Assembly: GCA_036502005.1 (NCBI GenBank)
Contig: DASXZH010000015.1
Span: 1 to 42,581 of the forward strand
DNA length: 42,581 nucleotides
From: DASXZH01 sp036502005
Lineage (GTDB): Bacteria > Armatimonadota > Fimbriimonadia > Fimbriimonadales > Fimbriimonadaceae
Reading direction: 5' to 3'
The position numbers and the translations under genes are program-made. The notes beneath the pieces are model-generated. The model was not told the DNA's origin, made no database searches, and worked only from the letters and a program-made list of their open reading frames with translations. Of this stretch, positions 24,039 through 31,217 are shown in pieces (within the stretch, counting starts at the first letter, position 1; every line of letters starts with the position of its first letter).

Positions 24039-24460
24039 CACTCGGGATGCTTGTTGTTTTCCAGCCAGTAGATGCCTAAAAGCTGGACTACCTTGATGTA
24101 TTTCTCGTATTCCACCGGCTTGCAAATGTAGCTGTTGGCGCCGAGCGCGTAGGCGCGTTGAATGTCCGGCGTTTCGTCGGACGAGGTGAGAACTACCACG
24201 GGTAGCTTCTTAGTTTTTTCGTTGGCCCTAAGCTGCTCAAGAACCTCAAGGCCGTTAAGCATTGGCAGCTTGAGATCCAGGAGAACTAAACCTGGGTTCG
24301 GCCTTTCTTCTTCGCCAAAAAAATATTCAATGGCGGCAGGTCCATCGCGTACCACTTCAACGATAGGCACGGGCTCACACTTCTTAAGTGCCCTCAATGT
24401 CATTTTCTCGTCGTCGGGATTATCCTCGACGAGCAAAATGCTCGAATATCCAACCCTCAT
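24035..24460 (-). CDS. Single-domain response regulator (Rcp1/CheY-like)
   Basis: The 141-aa product is a lone receiver domain: acidic pair in LLVEDNPDDEKM, phospho-Asp in LVLLDLKLPMLNG, Thr in VVLTSSDE, Lys in YICKPVEYEKY. The D-N-P-D-D start and the K-L-P-x-L-N-G motif are those of the Rcp1-type regulators that serve phytochrome-like or hybrid histidine kinases. No kinase is adjacent. It converges on the RmlC-like gene with a 4-bp overlap of ends. GGGGAT about 9 nt before the ATG can serve as ribosome site. Confidence 0.93.
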   Translation of the reverse strand: MRVGYSSILLVEDNPDDEKMTLRALKKCEPVPIVEVVRDGPAAIEYFFGEEERPNPGLVLLDLKLPMLNGLEVLEQLRANEKTKKLPVVVLTSSDETPDIQRAYALGANSYICKPVEYEKYIKVVQLLGIYWLENNKHPEC

Positions 24461-24575
24461 TTTGTCATCCCCAATAACTAAATATAGTTACATCTTAAGA
24501 CCTTATGCGGTTAGCCGATGTTCAGTATGCATGCGTCATAAAAAACAACGAAGCGCTACAATGACATAGGGATTT

Positions 24576-24956
24576 ATGAAAGGTTTACACACGATTTGGT
24601 GCCAAGTTTCCAATATGGATCGGTCCGTCTCTTTTTATAAAGACACGCTTGGTTTGAAGCTGGAATTTGCCAGTCCTTATTGGAGCCAGTTTAGCGTGGG
24701 AGGTTCCAAGATCGGGCTTCACCCAAAGTTGGAGTCGGCGGTCGAGCCGTTAGGAATTTACGCAAAAGGGTGGTATTTGGGGCTGGAAACGGAAGATATC
24801 CGGGCTTTGCGCAAGACTTTGGAGGAAGCCGACGTGACGATTCATGGTGATTATCACGATGTGCCGGGCGGGGTTGTTTTGGATTTTGTCGATCCGGATG
24901 GGAATACGCTTGAGGTCTTTCAGTCGGGGATAACAGCGGAATCGCTCCGCGCGTGA
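24576..24956 (+). CDS. VOC (glyoxalase/dioxygenase) superfamily protein
   Basis: The 126-aa product has one vicinal-oxygen-chelate repeat pair: TIWCQVSNMDRSVSFYKDTLGLKLEF at the start and VVLDFVDPDGNTLEVFQS at the end, with metal-type residues H5 and E117 by position. Whether it is a glyoxalase, a dioxygenase or a resistance protein cannot be said. TACAAT at 24556-24561 is a possible -10 box, 14 nt before the ATG. A heptad-like simple repeat follows the gene. Confidence 0.88.
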   Translation: MKGLHTIWCQVSNMDRSVSFYKDTLGLKLEFASPYWSQFSVGGSKIGLHPKLESAVEPLGIYAKGWYLGLETEDIRALRKTLEEADVTIHGDYHDVPGGVVLDFVDPDGNTLEVFQSGITAESLRA

Positions 24957-24957
24957 C

Positions 24958-25118
24958 GGTCGAAAGTCGAAGGTCGAAAGTTCATAAGGGATAGGGGATG
25001 GTGGATAACGGGAGGTCGAAGGTCGAAGGTCGAAGGGTCGAAAGCCGGAAGTTCATGGCGGATAGCGGATAGCGGATAGCGGGTTGTCGAAAGTCGAAGG
25101 TCGAAAGAGGTTCATGGC
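24958..25118. repeat. GTCGAAAGTCGAAGG simple-repeat tract
   Basis: Degenerate heptamers GGTCGAA and AGTCGAA recur in several blocks (24958-24980, 25015-25048, 25086-25110), broken by GGATAGC triplicates (about 25060-25082). Stretches of this kind are known as dispersed low-complexity repeats. No gene is seen between the VOC stop and the acyltransferase. Confidence 0.7.
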
Positions 25119-25135
25119 CGATAAGCGACAGCCGG

Positions 25136-25170
25136 ATCAAAAACCAAAAATCAAAAATCAAAAATTTCCA
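25136..25170. repeat. AATC-rich repeat R7, copy 1
   Basis: ATCAAAAACCAAAAATCAAAAATCAAAAA matches, inverted, the TTTTTGATTTTTGATT tracts at 30186-30220, 37739-37775 and 42329-42362. Confidence 0.6.
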
Positions 25171-25202
25171 ATAAGATCTCTTCAGCTTCGTCCGTTTATG
25201 TG

Positions 25203-26333
25203 ATGCTTGCCGAAACGGAGCCCAAAACCAACCCCGTGCATGCTTCCAAACCAAGGCTCGATTTCCTCGATGTCGCCAAGGCGATCGGCATTCTATGTGT
25301 CATTGCGCTCCACAGTTTCGGGAGATCGGCACGCGAGTTAGCCATTCCAGGCTCTCCCGAGCAGTGGGCGCTGATCCTTGCAAACCGGCTGTTTGCCTTT
25401 GCCGTGCCGATGTTCCTTTGCATCAGCGCATTCCTATGGGCGCGGTCGCAAAGGAGTAAGGAGCGGCTCTTTGAAGGCTATCGAAGGCGCATTCTTGCCA
25501 TTCTGCACCCCTATCTTGTCTGGACGTTGATCTTCATGGTATGGAGCATCGCTGTAGAAAAGGCGAGCCCAGCGGGCTTTCGGAGTTTTCATACTTGGTG
25601 GAACGACCTTCTTTGGGGCAAGGCGTTTTTTCACCTTTACTTTCTCAGCATTCTGGTTCAAGCTGCCCTACTGTTCCCCTTGATGTATTTGTTGATAAAA
25701 CGCCTAAACTTTTTCGCAGTCTGCGCCGTGGCTTTTACCCTGCAGGCGGTCGTTTTCTGGTCGCAAACCCATTGGCAATATCTTGTGTTTCCGGGCTCGT
25801 CGGTACTGTGGTATATTACTTCCCTTTTACCGGCGGCGTGGCTGGGTTATCGGTGGCCGATTTCAAATCCGTCGCTAAAGAAGCTTGCCATTGGATCGTT
25901 TGTGGTAACAGTGCTGTCCGTCTTGCCATATCTGTGGCTGCAGATCCTAGATCTCGACAAAATCTACCGTTTTAGCGGGTTGAGCAATCCCATTCAGCAG
26001 GTGTTTGTGTTCGGCACGTCGTTTTGGCTGATCTCGTTCTTGGCCCTTAAACCTGCTACGGCCAAGCCGTGGATGGTTTGGCTCGGCGCGGTTTCGTTGC
26101 AATTTTACTTATTGCACCCAATGCTGATGCGGCTGACCAGCGGACCTCACATTTTGGGGTTAATGAAGCAGATCCCTGGGGGCTCGATGGTCGTTTATGT
26201 TCTTATTCTTGCGTTCACAGTTGTCGCGGTTTGGGTTCTGAATAAGCTGAAGCTGGAAAGGATTCTGTTTGGGCGATCGAGCCCACCTTTGCCAAAGCGG
26301 CCAGACCAAACTTCGGAACGCAGAACCGGCTAG
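25203..26333 (+). CDS. Acyltransferase 3 family membrane protein
   Basis: The 376-aa integral membrane protein has about ten hydrophobic segments. The N-terminus LDFLDVAKAIGILCVIALHSFGRS has the acyltransferase-3 pattern with the essential His (H-S) at the end of helix 1. RRRILAILHPYLVWTL matches the R-x-x-R-I-x-P-Y/L helix. Such proteins O-acetylate sugars of surface polysaccharides or lipids. It fits the glycan genes to its left, though it is a separate unit. The ATG at 25203 follows a GTG codon at 25200. Confidence 0.9.
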   Translation: MLAETEPKTNPVHASKPRLDFLDVAKAIGILCVIALHSFGRSARELAIPGSPEQWALILANRLFAFAVPMFLCISAFLWARSQRSKERLFEGYRRRILAILHPYLVWTLIFMVWSIAVEKASPAGFRSFHTWWNDLLWGKAFFHLYFLSILVQAALLFPLMYLLIKRLNFFAVCAVAFTLQAVVFWSQTHWQYLVFPGSSVLWYITSLLPAAWLGYRWPISNPSLKKLAIGSFVVTVLSVLPYLWLQILDLDKIYRFSGLSNPIQQVFVFGTSFWLISFLALKPATAKPWMVWLGAVSLQFYLLHPMLMRLTSGPHILGLMKQIPGGSMVVYVLILAFTVVAVWVLNKLKLERILFGRSSPPLPKRPDQTSERRTG

Positions 26334-26371
26334 TTTTTAGTGGGTAAAACGACTCGAAGGATCGTAAGAAA

Positions 26372-26817
26372 GTGGAAGATTTACCAATCGTGCTGCACCC
26401 TAGAGGTGATATCAGCCAATACCTGGAAATGCGTGCGAAGCTTGTATCGGCGTCACCGTTTGTTTTGCTTTCGTGCCTGGACAGCAGCCGCGATCCAGCC
26501 TCACTAATCACGATTCGCAAGCTTCTTGAAAATACGAACGGCTCATATGAAGTCGATGGGCAAGCTGTTTTTCCGGGTGGCAAGATCGTGGAACTTGCGG
26601 TTTCAAGATTCTTCAATGGGTTCGACGAAATGTGGATTTGTAACAGCAAGCCTACAAGTGGCCTTCCGGACCGCGCGTCACTCGTCGGCCCTTTGACTCC
26701 GAATATTTCGATCTCGATGGCACCATAGAATGGATGCAGCATAACAACTGTGTAGCAGGAATCGGCGATGGAGTTGGGCTCCGAATCGCGACGCAAGATC
26801 TTATCAAATGGGCCTGA
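26372..26817 (+). pseudogene. Frameshifted small gene (immunity-like, unknown family)
   Basis: The open frame from GTG 26372 runs 118 codons to a TAG at 26726-26728. The next-lower frame carries a tail that is clearly coding, PFDSEYFDLDGTIEW then CVAGIGDGVGLRIATQDL, ending TGA at 26815-26817. Its own frame has a stop at 26641-26643, so the two halves join somewhere in 26644-26725; a one-base deletion explains it. Joined, it would encode about 148 aa, 7 bp before the next gene. A sequencing or assembly error is the other possibility. The family is not recognised. The pattern (G-F-D-E-x-W in the middle, G-x-G-D-G-x-G-L near the end) looks like small cytoplasmic immunity-type proteins. Confidence 0.6.
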
Positions 26818-26824
26818 TCATTAA

Positions 26825-27535
26825 ATGTGTTACTACCCACCAACTAGCTTAACGAGGACAGTTTTTCGCCTAACGGACGAGCCAGTCCTTGAGAAATATG
26901 GCGGCGGCGACTGGCTGTGGATCTGCGGTGATGGCGAGGCCATGGTTGATGCATTATCTTGCTTCGCGCCTATGAAGCCGACTATTTGGTATGTCGACCA
27001 CGATCAAGTCGTAGAGCCACCGCCCATCATTGGCGAGCCGCATTCCGTTTTTATCTTCCAGTTTGGTTGGCCCAAGCGTTGGCTCCGCAGCCAAGTTCGC
27101 TGGGCAACGGGTCCAAAGGCGCCCGAAAATATGGCCGACCTTATCGGCCTCTCCGCGGATTTCAAGAGGCCTGCTTCCATTCTTTCCCTGCTCCCGACGG
27201 ATAAGATTGCCCCGAAGCGATGGTCTGAAGCGGTAGTTGGTATCGCATGGAGGGATATATGTCAGCATTGGAGCGCGGGTTTTCGCGAGCCTATATTTCG
27301 CTCGGAGCACGTGGTCTTGGATTTCATGAATATTACGCAGGAGATTGGTGGAATACCGATCCTTCCATGGGAGTCGACGGACCTACGAGCGGGCTGCGGG
27401 CTGGCCCTTCGCGGCCCTGCTGAGCTTCTGGCAGCAGCAGAACAGGAGCTAGTCAATAAGAAGGGCTTCATTGCGGACCAATCGCTTTGGAGGCGCATTT
27501 GCGGGAGCGGATGGGGTTTTACCCATCTTGGGTGA
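26825..27535 (+). CDS. Hypothetical cytoplasmic protein
   Basis: The 236-aa product is not recognised. It is Trp-rich (DWLWICGDGEAMVDAL.., WPKRWLRSQVRWATG.., WRDICQHW) with no signal or membrane segment. It starts 7 bp after the frameshifted gene and its TGA is 2 bp before the next ATG (27538), so it sits inside a same-strand cluster. The place and size suggest a member of an immunity-gene cluster, but no motif proves it. Confidence 0.65.
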   Translation: MCYYPPTSLTRTVFRLTDEPVLEKYGGGDWLWICGDGEAMVDALSCFAPMKPTIWYVDHDQVVEPPPIIGEPHSVFIFQFGWPKRWLRSQVRWATGPKAPENMADLIGLSADFKRPASILSLLPTDKIAPKRWSEAVVGIAWRDICQHWSAGFREPIFRSEHVVLDFMNITQEIGGIPILPWESTDLRAGCGLALRGPAELLAAAEQELVNKKGFIADQSLWRRICGSGWGFTHLG

Positions 27536-27537
27536 AA

Positions 27538-27969
27538 ATGGAAGAAGAACATCCAAAGCGTGAATATGCCGGCAAGGTCTTCAGAATAGTGGAAGAACTC
27601 GTGGCTCCGGTTTGCGCGAGGCATGGCTTGAGCCTTAGAAGATGGGATTCTGGCCGGGCACAGGCACTGTACTATTCCAGCCTAGTCGCTTGTTTGGTTA
27701 TCACTATCGACATCATCGACCCGTTCTATCTCACGGTGTTGAACATCGCTGGAAAGGGCATTTGGTGGGAGAACGGGGCAAGACTGACGTTGGACCGTGG
27801 GCTAAAAGTCTTCGCCCCAGGGGTAAAAGCCGATTACACTTTGGGCGACATCTTTGACGATAGGTATTTACGCGACGATCTGTCGACTAAGCTTGAGTTA
27901 ATAGAACGCTATTTTCCGCAGGTCCTCGATGGCGACTTTTCTGGCATCCCGGACGATTGTCTAAGTTAA
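27538..27969 (+). CDS. Hypothetical protein
   Basis: The 143-aa product is not recognised. I chose the ATG at 27538, just after the TGA of the previous gene (27533-27535); the frame is open from TTG 27487. Features: an N-terminal charged helix (EEEHPKREYAGKVFRIVEELVAPV), a hydrophobic beta-like stretch VACLVITIDIIDPFYLTVLNI, and an acidic C-terminal part. Soluble, and tightly coupled to the gene before it. Confidence 0.6.
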   Translation: MEEEHPKREYAGKVFRIVEELVAPVCARHGLSLRRWDSGRAQALYYSSLVACLVITIDIIDPFYLTVLNIAGKGIWWENGARLTLDRGLKVFAPGVKADYTLGDIFDDRYLRDDLSTKLELIERYFPQVLDGDFSGIPDDCLS

Positions 27970-27996
27970 AATGAGCGAAATGCTAGTAAACCGAAG

Positions 27997-28893
27997 ATGA
28001 TTAGTTTGCTATTGATCTTTCATTTGGCAATGACGCAGGCGTCTGCACCGGGGCCTCCACTGCCTCCTCCGCCTGCGCAGGAGGGCGTTCCAGTCCCAAT
28101 AGATCAGCTTCCGGGAAGGCCTACGACCAAGGACTTCAAACTTCCAAAATCGTTTCGATCAGACGATTATCCGATCGCGGCGGACTATCTCGATGTTTAC
28201 AAGGTGAAGAACACTCGGGAAAAGCTTCCCACCTGGAAGCTTTACAATCTGTGCCGCTTGATTCTGGCGGCCAATGCGGACACCTATAAAGATTCTGGGC
28301 AAACATTTGAGGTCGGAACCCAAGATGACCTCTTCAGTCTCTTGCAGTTCAATGTTCCGAACCTAGATTTGGACAACGGGCAATACGCGGAGGTGTACTT
28401 CCTCGCTGGTGCCGCTTATGTCATTCGAAAACGCTTCGGAGTAAAGCTAGAAGCGCTTACATCTCTTCGACATACACCGCGTTGGCACCAAGTATGGATG
28501 GACCAACAACATTGGCATGGAATTTCTTTTGGAAACTTTGTACTGAGCTACATGACAACAGAGTTCGACATTGTGAATTTGGACCCCGTCGCCCACTCTG
28601 TAAAGATTGGGTTAGAGGTCTACCAAAACGGCAAGTTTGAAATGACAACGGACAAAATGGTCTTTCACAAGGAAACGTGGAAGATCAACGACTGGAAAGA
28701 TTTGCCCCTTTCAGAATCAGGTTTTTGTGCCGCCACGCGGCGGGAACACTTTAGGCTCTCGGCTCCCGTGAAGCGCGGAACAATGTGCAAACTTGTGATG
28801 CAAGTTGATGGGAAACCTGGAGCGATTACGTCCGGCCACTTCATCGCGGGTGACGCGATGCAGCACATCTTTCCTATTCTTCCGCAGTTTTGA
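27997..28893 (+). CDS. Secreted hypothetical protein
   Basis: The 298-aa product has a short signal peptide (MISLLLIFHLAMTQASA), then a Pro-rich stretch and a soluble domain with no recognised motif. It is Trp/His rich in the middle (HTPRWHQVWMDQQHWHG). It is the only apparently exported product in this cluster. The stop is 5 bp before the barstar-like gene. Confidence 0.6.
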   Translation: MISLLLIFHLAMTQASAPGPPLPPPPAQEGVPVPIDQLPGRPTTKDFKLPKSFRSDDYPIAADYLDVYKVKNTREKLPTWKLYNLCRLILAANADTYKDSGQTFEVGTQDDLFSLLQFNVPNLDLDNGQYAEVYFLAGAAYVIRKRFGVKLEALTSLRHTPRWHQVWMDQQHWHGISFGNFVLSYMTTEFDIVNLDPVAHSVKIGLEVYQNGKFEMTTDKMVFHKETWKINDWKDLPLSESGFCAATRREHFRLSAPVKRGTMCKLVMQVDGKPGAITSGHFIAGDAMQHIFPILPQF

Positions 28894-28898
28894 ACAAA

Positions 28899-29330
28899 AT
28901 GAGCGAGTTACTGCACCATTACGAGTTCGGCTTTGTTCCTGAGGGTGGCTCCAGCGCAGAGAGTTTTGCCCTAGCACATGGGTTCCATTATGCCAAGCTA
29001 TGCGCTGCGGATTTTGAGGATAAGGCCAGTCTCATGGTGGGCTTTGAACGGGAGTTTAACCTGCCGGGCTGGTGGGGTAAGAACTGGGACGCCTAGTGGG
29101 ATCTTATGAACGACCTTTCGTGGCTAACCGATGCGGGCTATGTTCTGGAAATCCAATTACCGTTGGACGGGGCTTTTGATGAGGAAACCCTGCGAAGTGC
29201 GGCCAAGTGCTTGTGGGAGCTAATGGCCGCCTATAAGGTAGGCGACGTGCCGTTTTTCGTTGTCTTGAACCAGAGTAGCAGCGCTGGGGCCGAGGCCATT
29301 TTCCGAACCGCCAGTAAGCCGAAAGGATAA
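28899..29330 (+). pseudogene. Barstar-family gene with an in-frame amber stop
   Basis: Barstar proteins bind and block barnase-type ribonucleases. The frame gives FEREFNLPGWWGKNWDA, then TAG (29094-29096), then WDLMNDLSWL without a change of frame, and goes on to a TAA at about 29328. In barstars the matching stretch is L-P-x-Y-Y-G-x-N-x-D-A-L-W-D; the TAG stands exactly where Leu (TTG) or Phe is expected, so one T-to-A change explains it. Without the stop the protein would be 143 aa, longer than the 90-aa classical barstar but usual for family members. Restart at ATG 29106 would lack the inhibitor's key helix. No barnase-type gene is seen in the window. Confidence 0.82.
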
Positions 29331-29342
29331 ACTTAGTTTTTT

Positions 29343-29825
29343 ATGAAGTACCCTCGAATGGATCTCGACGCTCCGATTATTCCCGGCGTAAGCCTGGGAG
29401 GTTACAACGTGGGCACTAGACTCCTCGATATTCGACAAGACGTTTCAAGACTTGGTCAGGGTGAAGAAGGCGAAATAAGCATGGTGGGCCCCTTTCAGGC
29501 CCGATATGCCCTAGGAAAGGGTGAAGTAAAGTTCGACGTTGACGTTAGAGTTGGCAAGATTTATCAAGTGATTGCTGGCCGCGGGTACCTGGGCACCTAT
29601 GAGGGCAAACTAAGAGTTGGCATGCCCATCCGCGAAGCCATCAAAGTTGTTCCAGAGCTAGAAATCGACTATTTTTTGCCAGGTTTCACCCTCAAGTCTG
29701 CCCCAGGAATTCTGATCGAGGTAAATGACCCTGATCCAGAGTTATCCTTTGCAATTGACATGGATGTCCACGCGATTAGCGTGGCCTTCCCAGATGAAGC
29801 GAAGCTTCAGAGGGGTGAGTGGTAA
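29343..29825 (+). CDS. Hypothetical protein, immunity-like
   Basis: The 160-aa soluble product shows two similar halves. The first has PGVSLGGYNVGTRLLDIRQDV and the second YEGKLRVGMPIREAIKVVPELEIDY. Each has the form G-x-x-x-G-x-x-x-x-x-x-V that recurs in small beta-rich proteins of toxin-immunity clusters. No firm family call. It follows the barstar-like gene by 12 bp and ends 5 bp from the convergent small membrane-protein gene. Confidence 0.6.
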   Translation: MKYPRMDLDAPIIPGVSLGGYNVGTRLLDIRQDVSRLGQGEEGEISMVGPFQARYALGKGEVKFDVDVRVGKIYQVIAGRGYLGTYEGKLRVGMPIREAIKVVPELEIDYFLPGFTLKSAPGILIEVNDPDPELSFAIDMDVHAISVAFPDEAKLQRGEW

Positions 29826-29830
29826 GCGCG

Positions 29831-30052
29831 TTACGCCATAGCGTAGTCGGAACCGCAGATGCGGTCTTCCAGAGCCTGAGCGGCGCGGTCGCAGAGGTTG
29901 ACCAAGTCGCCGACTTGGCGTGGAACGCTGGCTGCGCGAATGCGTTTTGCCACCACAATGGCCGTCGCGGTGACGCTTACCGCGGTGATGAGAGCAATCC
30001 AAGCAATGCTGCTGGACTTGCTGTGTGTTTCTTCTTCGAAATCTTCTCGCAT
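29831..30052 (-). CDS. Small single-pass membrane protein
   Basis: 73 aa from the ATG at 30052, chosen because AAGGAGAAGGAG lies directly before it; the frame extends to 30076. An acidic N-terminus (MREDFEEETHSKSS) is followed by one hydrophobic helix (IAWIALITAVSVTATAIVVA) and a soluble tail with two Cys. Function unknown. Confidence 0.65.
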   Translation of the reverse strand: MREDFEEETHSKSSSIAWIALITAVSVTATAIVVAKRIRAASVPRQVGDLVNLCDRAAQALEDRICGSDYAMA

Positions 30053-30185
30053 ACTCCTTCTCCTTAGACGCCCCATCTATATTTCGGCGTTCTAAGGTTT
30101 TGCCTTTACTGTTTTCGGATTGTTAAATCTTTACTGGGTATACCTGTTTATTTCTACAAGTTTTTGGGGTGAAAGGTTCGGCGGG

Positions 30186-30220
30186 ATTTTTGATTTTAGA
30201 GTTTTGATTTTGGATTTAAT
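30186..30220. repeat. AATC-rich repeat R7, copy 2
   Basis: TTTTTGATTTTAGAGTTTTGATTTTGG is similar to copies at 25136-25170, 37739-37775 and 42329-42362. Like the copy at 42329 it is followed by an R1 palindrome. Confidence 0.55.
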
Positions 30221-30225
30221 CGGAA

Positions 30226-30279
30226 ACCTCTCCCCCCGTCCCCCTCTCCTCTGCCCGAGCACAGGAGAAGGGGGAGCCT
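30226..30279. repeat. CT-rich palindromic repeat R1
   Basis: ACCTCTCCCCCC is followed by a stem CCCCCTCTCCT..AGGAGAAGGGGG with loop bases tgcccgagca. The copy is close in layout to 144-175. It sits between the small membrane-protein gene and the end of nadK, in 282 bp without any gene. Confidence 0.7.
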
Positions 30280-30334
30280 TAGGCCAACATCATGCTCGGC
30301 GGTACACAACTCGCATTCGGCGCCACATTCGACA

Positions 30335-31204
30335 TTAGCCGCCGGGCGGCTCGTCGCCCATGATGCTGAAGCTCCAGAACAGCCGCTGGGCGAGTTTTCG
30401 AAGAAAATCGTAGGGATCGACGCACATGAGGCGCGTAACGCGAGGCGAGCGCGTAACGCGCACCAGATCACCGCTCAGCAAATGCAGCCGAGTCTGACCG
30501 TCGGCCGATAACACCGCATCTCCCTCTGTTTGCACGGTCAGCTTCACTTCAGAATCAGGACGCAAGATCAAGGGCCGGGCGCTGAGCGTGTGAGGGGCGA
30601 TCGCGGTAAGAATCAAAGCCTGAACGCCAGGGTCCATAATCGGACCGCCTGCCGAAAGGTTGTAGGCGGTAGAACCGGTGGGGGTTGAGACCATAACGCC
30701 GTCGGCCGGGTAGCTGGTTAAATGTCGGCCGTCCACTTCCACGCTAAAAACAAGCATACGCGTGGTAATGGCCCGCTGCAAAGCCATCTCGTTCAAAGTG
30801 TGCAAAGAAGCAATAACCTGACCGGCCCGCAGCAAATCGGTCTGGAGCATCATCCGCTCTTCAAAGGTCGCTTTGCCATCCATGAACTCGCTCAGGCAAG
30901 AGCCGATCTCGTGCGGATCGCACTGGGTTACAAAGCCAAAGCGTCCATAGTACACGCCCAAAATAGGTGTGCCGAGTTCGCTGCAGATATCCGCCGCACG
31001 AATGAGGGTACCGTCGCCACCAAAGCAGATGATCAGATCGGAATGGCAAAGAGACCGAAGCGGACGGCTCTCAACGCCCAAGATGCCGGCCGACTCGGGG
31101 TCGGCGGCAATTTCCACCTTGCGGCCCTGAAGCCAACGCACCGTGTCTTTCGCAGCCGCCACCGCGTCCAGGCGATGGGCGTTGACCAATAAATGAACTC
31201 GCAC
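30335..31204 (-). CDS. nadK: NAD kinase
   Basis: Phosphorylates NAD to NADP, feeding cofactor to Zwf and Gnd among others. The 289-aa product has the catalytic GGDGT motif (residues 62-66, D64), the NE pair in HTLNEMALQ, and the conserved loop VSTPTGSTAYNLSAGGPI. The length is usual. The start is GTG with TAAACT 7 nt upstream on the minus strand, so the mRNA may be leaderless although the TPR gene lies only 10 bp away (converging in order, same strand, upstream). Confidence 0.96.
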   Translation of the reverse strand: MRVHLLVNAHRLDAVAAAKDTVRWLQGRKVEIAADPESAGILGVESRPLRSLCHSDLIICFGGDGTLIRAADICSELGTPILGVYYGRFGFVTQCDPHEIGSCLSEFMDGKATFEERMMLQTDLLRAGQVIASLHTLNEMALQRAITTRMLVFSVEVDGRHLTSYPADGVMVSTPTGSTAYNLSAGGPIMDPGVQALILTAIAPHTLSARPLILRPDSEVKLTVQTEGDAVLSADGQTRLHLLSGDLVRVTRSPRVTRLMCVDPYDFLRKLAQRLFWSFSIMGDEPPGG

Positions 31205-31211
31205 CGGGTTT

Positions 31212-31217
31212 AGTTTA
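31212..31217 (-). promoter_or_regulatory. -10 box TAAACT, leaderless start (GTG)
   Basis: On the minus strand TAAACT ends 7 nt before the GTG of nadK. It overlaps the stop region of the upstream TPR gene, so nadK could also be expressed by read-through. Confidence 0.4.

Noticed and set aside
24958..25118. Direct-repeat origin or iteron array
   Set aside because: The heptamers are degenerate, unevenly spaced and of a low-complexity type seen at many intergenic sites. No replication gene is near.
28899..29330. Alternative genetic code with TAG read as an amino acid
   Set aside because: Other genes, including the GGDEF gene (TAG at 1804-1806), end properly at TAG, and no other internal TAG codon is needed.
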